Below, one piece after another: positions 5,098-5,502 of a DNA stretch of 5,502 nt (positions within the stretch are counted from its first letter, which is position 1; each line of letters begins with the position of its first letter). The position numbers and the translations under genes are program-made. The notes beneath the pieces were generated by a model that was not told the DNA's origin, did not search any database, and was given only the letters and a program-made list of their open reading frames with translations. Where the stretch lies: the NCBI GenBank assembly GCA_903903365.1, contig CAIUYS010000434.1:1-5502 (forward strand), given 5' to 3'. This DNA is from an uncultured Methylococcaceae bacterium. Its GTDB lineage: Bacteria; Pseudomonadota; Gammaproteobacteria; Methylococcales; Methylomonadaceae.

Positions 5098-5303
5098 ATT
5101 TATACTAAAGTTGTTCTGATATTAGCCCGATTTGTACTAACCCCAAAACGTAACCCCATTATTATTGAGATACCAACCTTAAAGAAAATACGAGTATTCC
5201 AATTGTATTAAGACAATGCTAGAATCCCAACTCATTCGACAATACCGCGTCATGTTTGCCTTATCTTGATCATTATTATTAATAACAATAAGGGGATTTT
5301 TCA
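5098..5303 (+). other. Spacer between waaA and the lipoprotein gene
   Basis: This is an AT-rich spacer of 206 bp. I see no intrinsic terminator for waaA. It contains the candidate promoter at 5197-5225 and, near the gene, a perfect palindrome TTATTAATAA (5276-5285) ahead of the Shine-Dalgarno AAGGGGA. Confidence 0.5.
5197..5225 (+). promoter_or_regulatory. Candidate promoter of the lipoprotein gene, with internal dyad
   Basis: TAGAAT (5220-5225) with a preceding TGC forms an extended -10 box, and TTCCAA (5197-5202) is a weak -35 at 17-bp spacing. An inverted repeat ATTGT-N6-ACAAT (5202-5206 and 5213-5217) sits between the two boxes, where a repressor or activator could bind. The leader would be about 70 nt. 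Confidence 0.4.
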
Positions 5304-5502
5304 ATGCAAAAAACACTAATAACCGTCGCAACTCTTGCAGCCCTGCTATTATCAGGCTGCGCATCACAACCAACAAGTACTTTTGATGCCTTTCAAGCCC
5401 AGGACTTGAATGGCCTGCTTTCCTCTGGACAGTATGTACAAAAAGCAGACAACTTCTTTGTTATTAATGATTCCTCATCATCAATGACCGATGATTACTT
5501 GG
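5304..5502 (+). CDS. Lipoprotein with probable von Willebrand A domain, partial (cut by window end)
   Basis: Sixty-six residues are visible. The N-terminus is a lipoprotein signal peptide: a short basic start (MQK), a hydrophobic core and the lipobox LLSGC with lipidated Cys19, followed by Ala and Ser, which favour sorting to the outer membrane. After a linker of about 30 residues comes FFVINDSSSSM at 51-61; the hydrophobic strand followed by D56-x-S58-x-S60 is the metal-ion-dependent adhesion site pattern of VWA domains. Proteins with this start in related bacteria often end in an OmpA-type peptidoglycan-binding domain, but that part is outside the window. The start has AAGGGGA about 8 nt upstream. 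The visible residues do not show whether it is a scaffold, an adhesin or part of a secretion or stress system. Confidence 0.8.
   Translation, partial: MQKTLITVATLAALLLSGCASQPTSTFDAFQAQDLNGLLSSGQYVQKADNFFVINDSSSSMTDDYL

Overview
The window looks like chromosomal DNA from a gammaproteobacterium, most probably a methanotroph of the Methylococcales (Methylobacter/Methylomonas-like). This is inferred from recognisable protein sequences and gene order, since no 16S rRNA is present: S6 and S18 resemble the E. coli proteins closely, the rpsF-rpsR-membrane protein-rplI order is kept, and the Crp/Fnr-like regulator belongs to a subfamily I associate with that group. The coding DNA is of moderate to low GC with AT-rich spacers.

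Layout. Positions 1-531 are accessory. They hold an imperfect palindromic, MITE-like element (282-489) with 18-bp terminal inverted repeats and two internal hairpins, plus a doubtful minus-strand open frame that starts in the element and leaves the window on the left. A minus-strand Crp/Fnr-family regulator (581-1273) follows. Its last ~20 codons appear to have been lost by a one-base insertion, and the original reading frame can be followed to 532. A 311-bp AT-rich divergent spacer (1274-1584) carries a long dyad, the probable rpsF promoter and an rpsF leader that folds like the known S6:S18 autoregulatory hairpin.

The ribosomal protein operon runs rpsF (S6), rpsR (S18), a DUF2232/YybS-like membrane protein and rplI (L9), with gaps of 32, 16 and 35 nt. 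Downstream is a striking repeat region (3721-3846): two arrays of 7-bp repeats, TAAAAGG-type and CCTTGAA-type, that are complementary in register and could fold into one long hairpin. The second array runs into the start of waaA (Kdo transferase, lipid A/LPS core synthesis), so that gene appears to begin at a TTG codon supplied by the repeat. After a 206-bp spacer with a candidate promoter, a lipoprotein gene begins (5304, cut by the window end); its N-terminus shows a lipobox and a probable MIDAS motif of a von Willebrand factor A domain.

Functionally the window joins translation (30S proteins S6/S18 and 50S protein L9) and the cell envelope (WaaA, a membrane protein of unknown role and an outer-membrane-type lipoprotein), with one transcription regulator. 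No complete new system such as a defence island or CRISPR array is visible. The parts most worth checking are the complementary heptamer arrays over the waaA start, the rpsF leader, the palindromic element and the frameshifted regulator.
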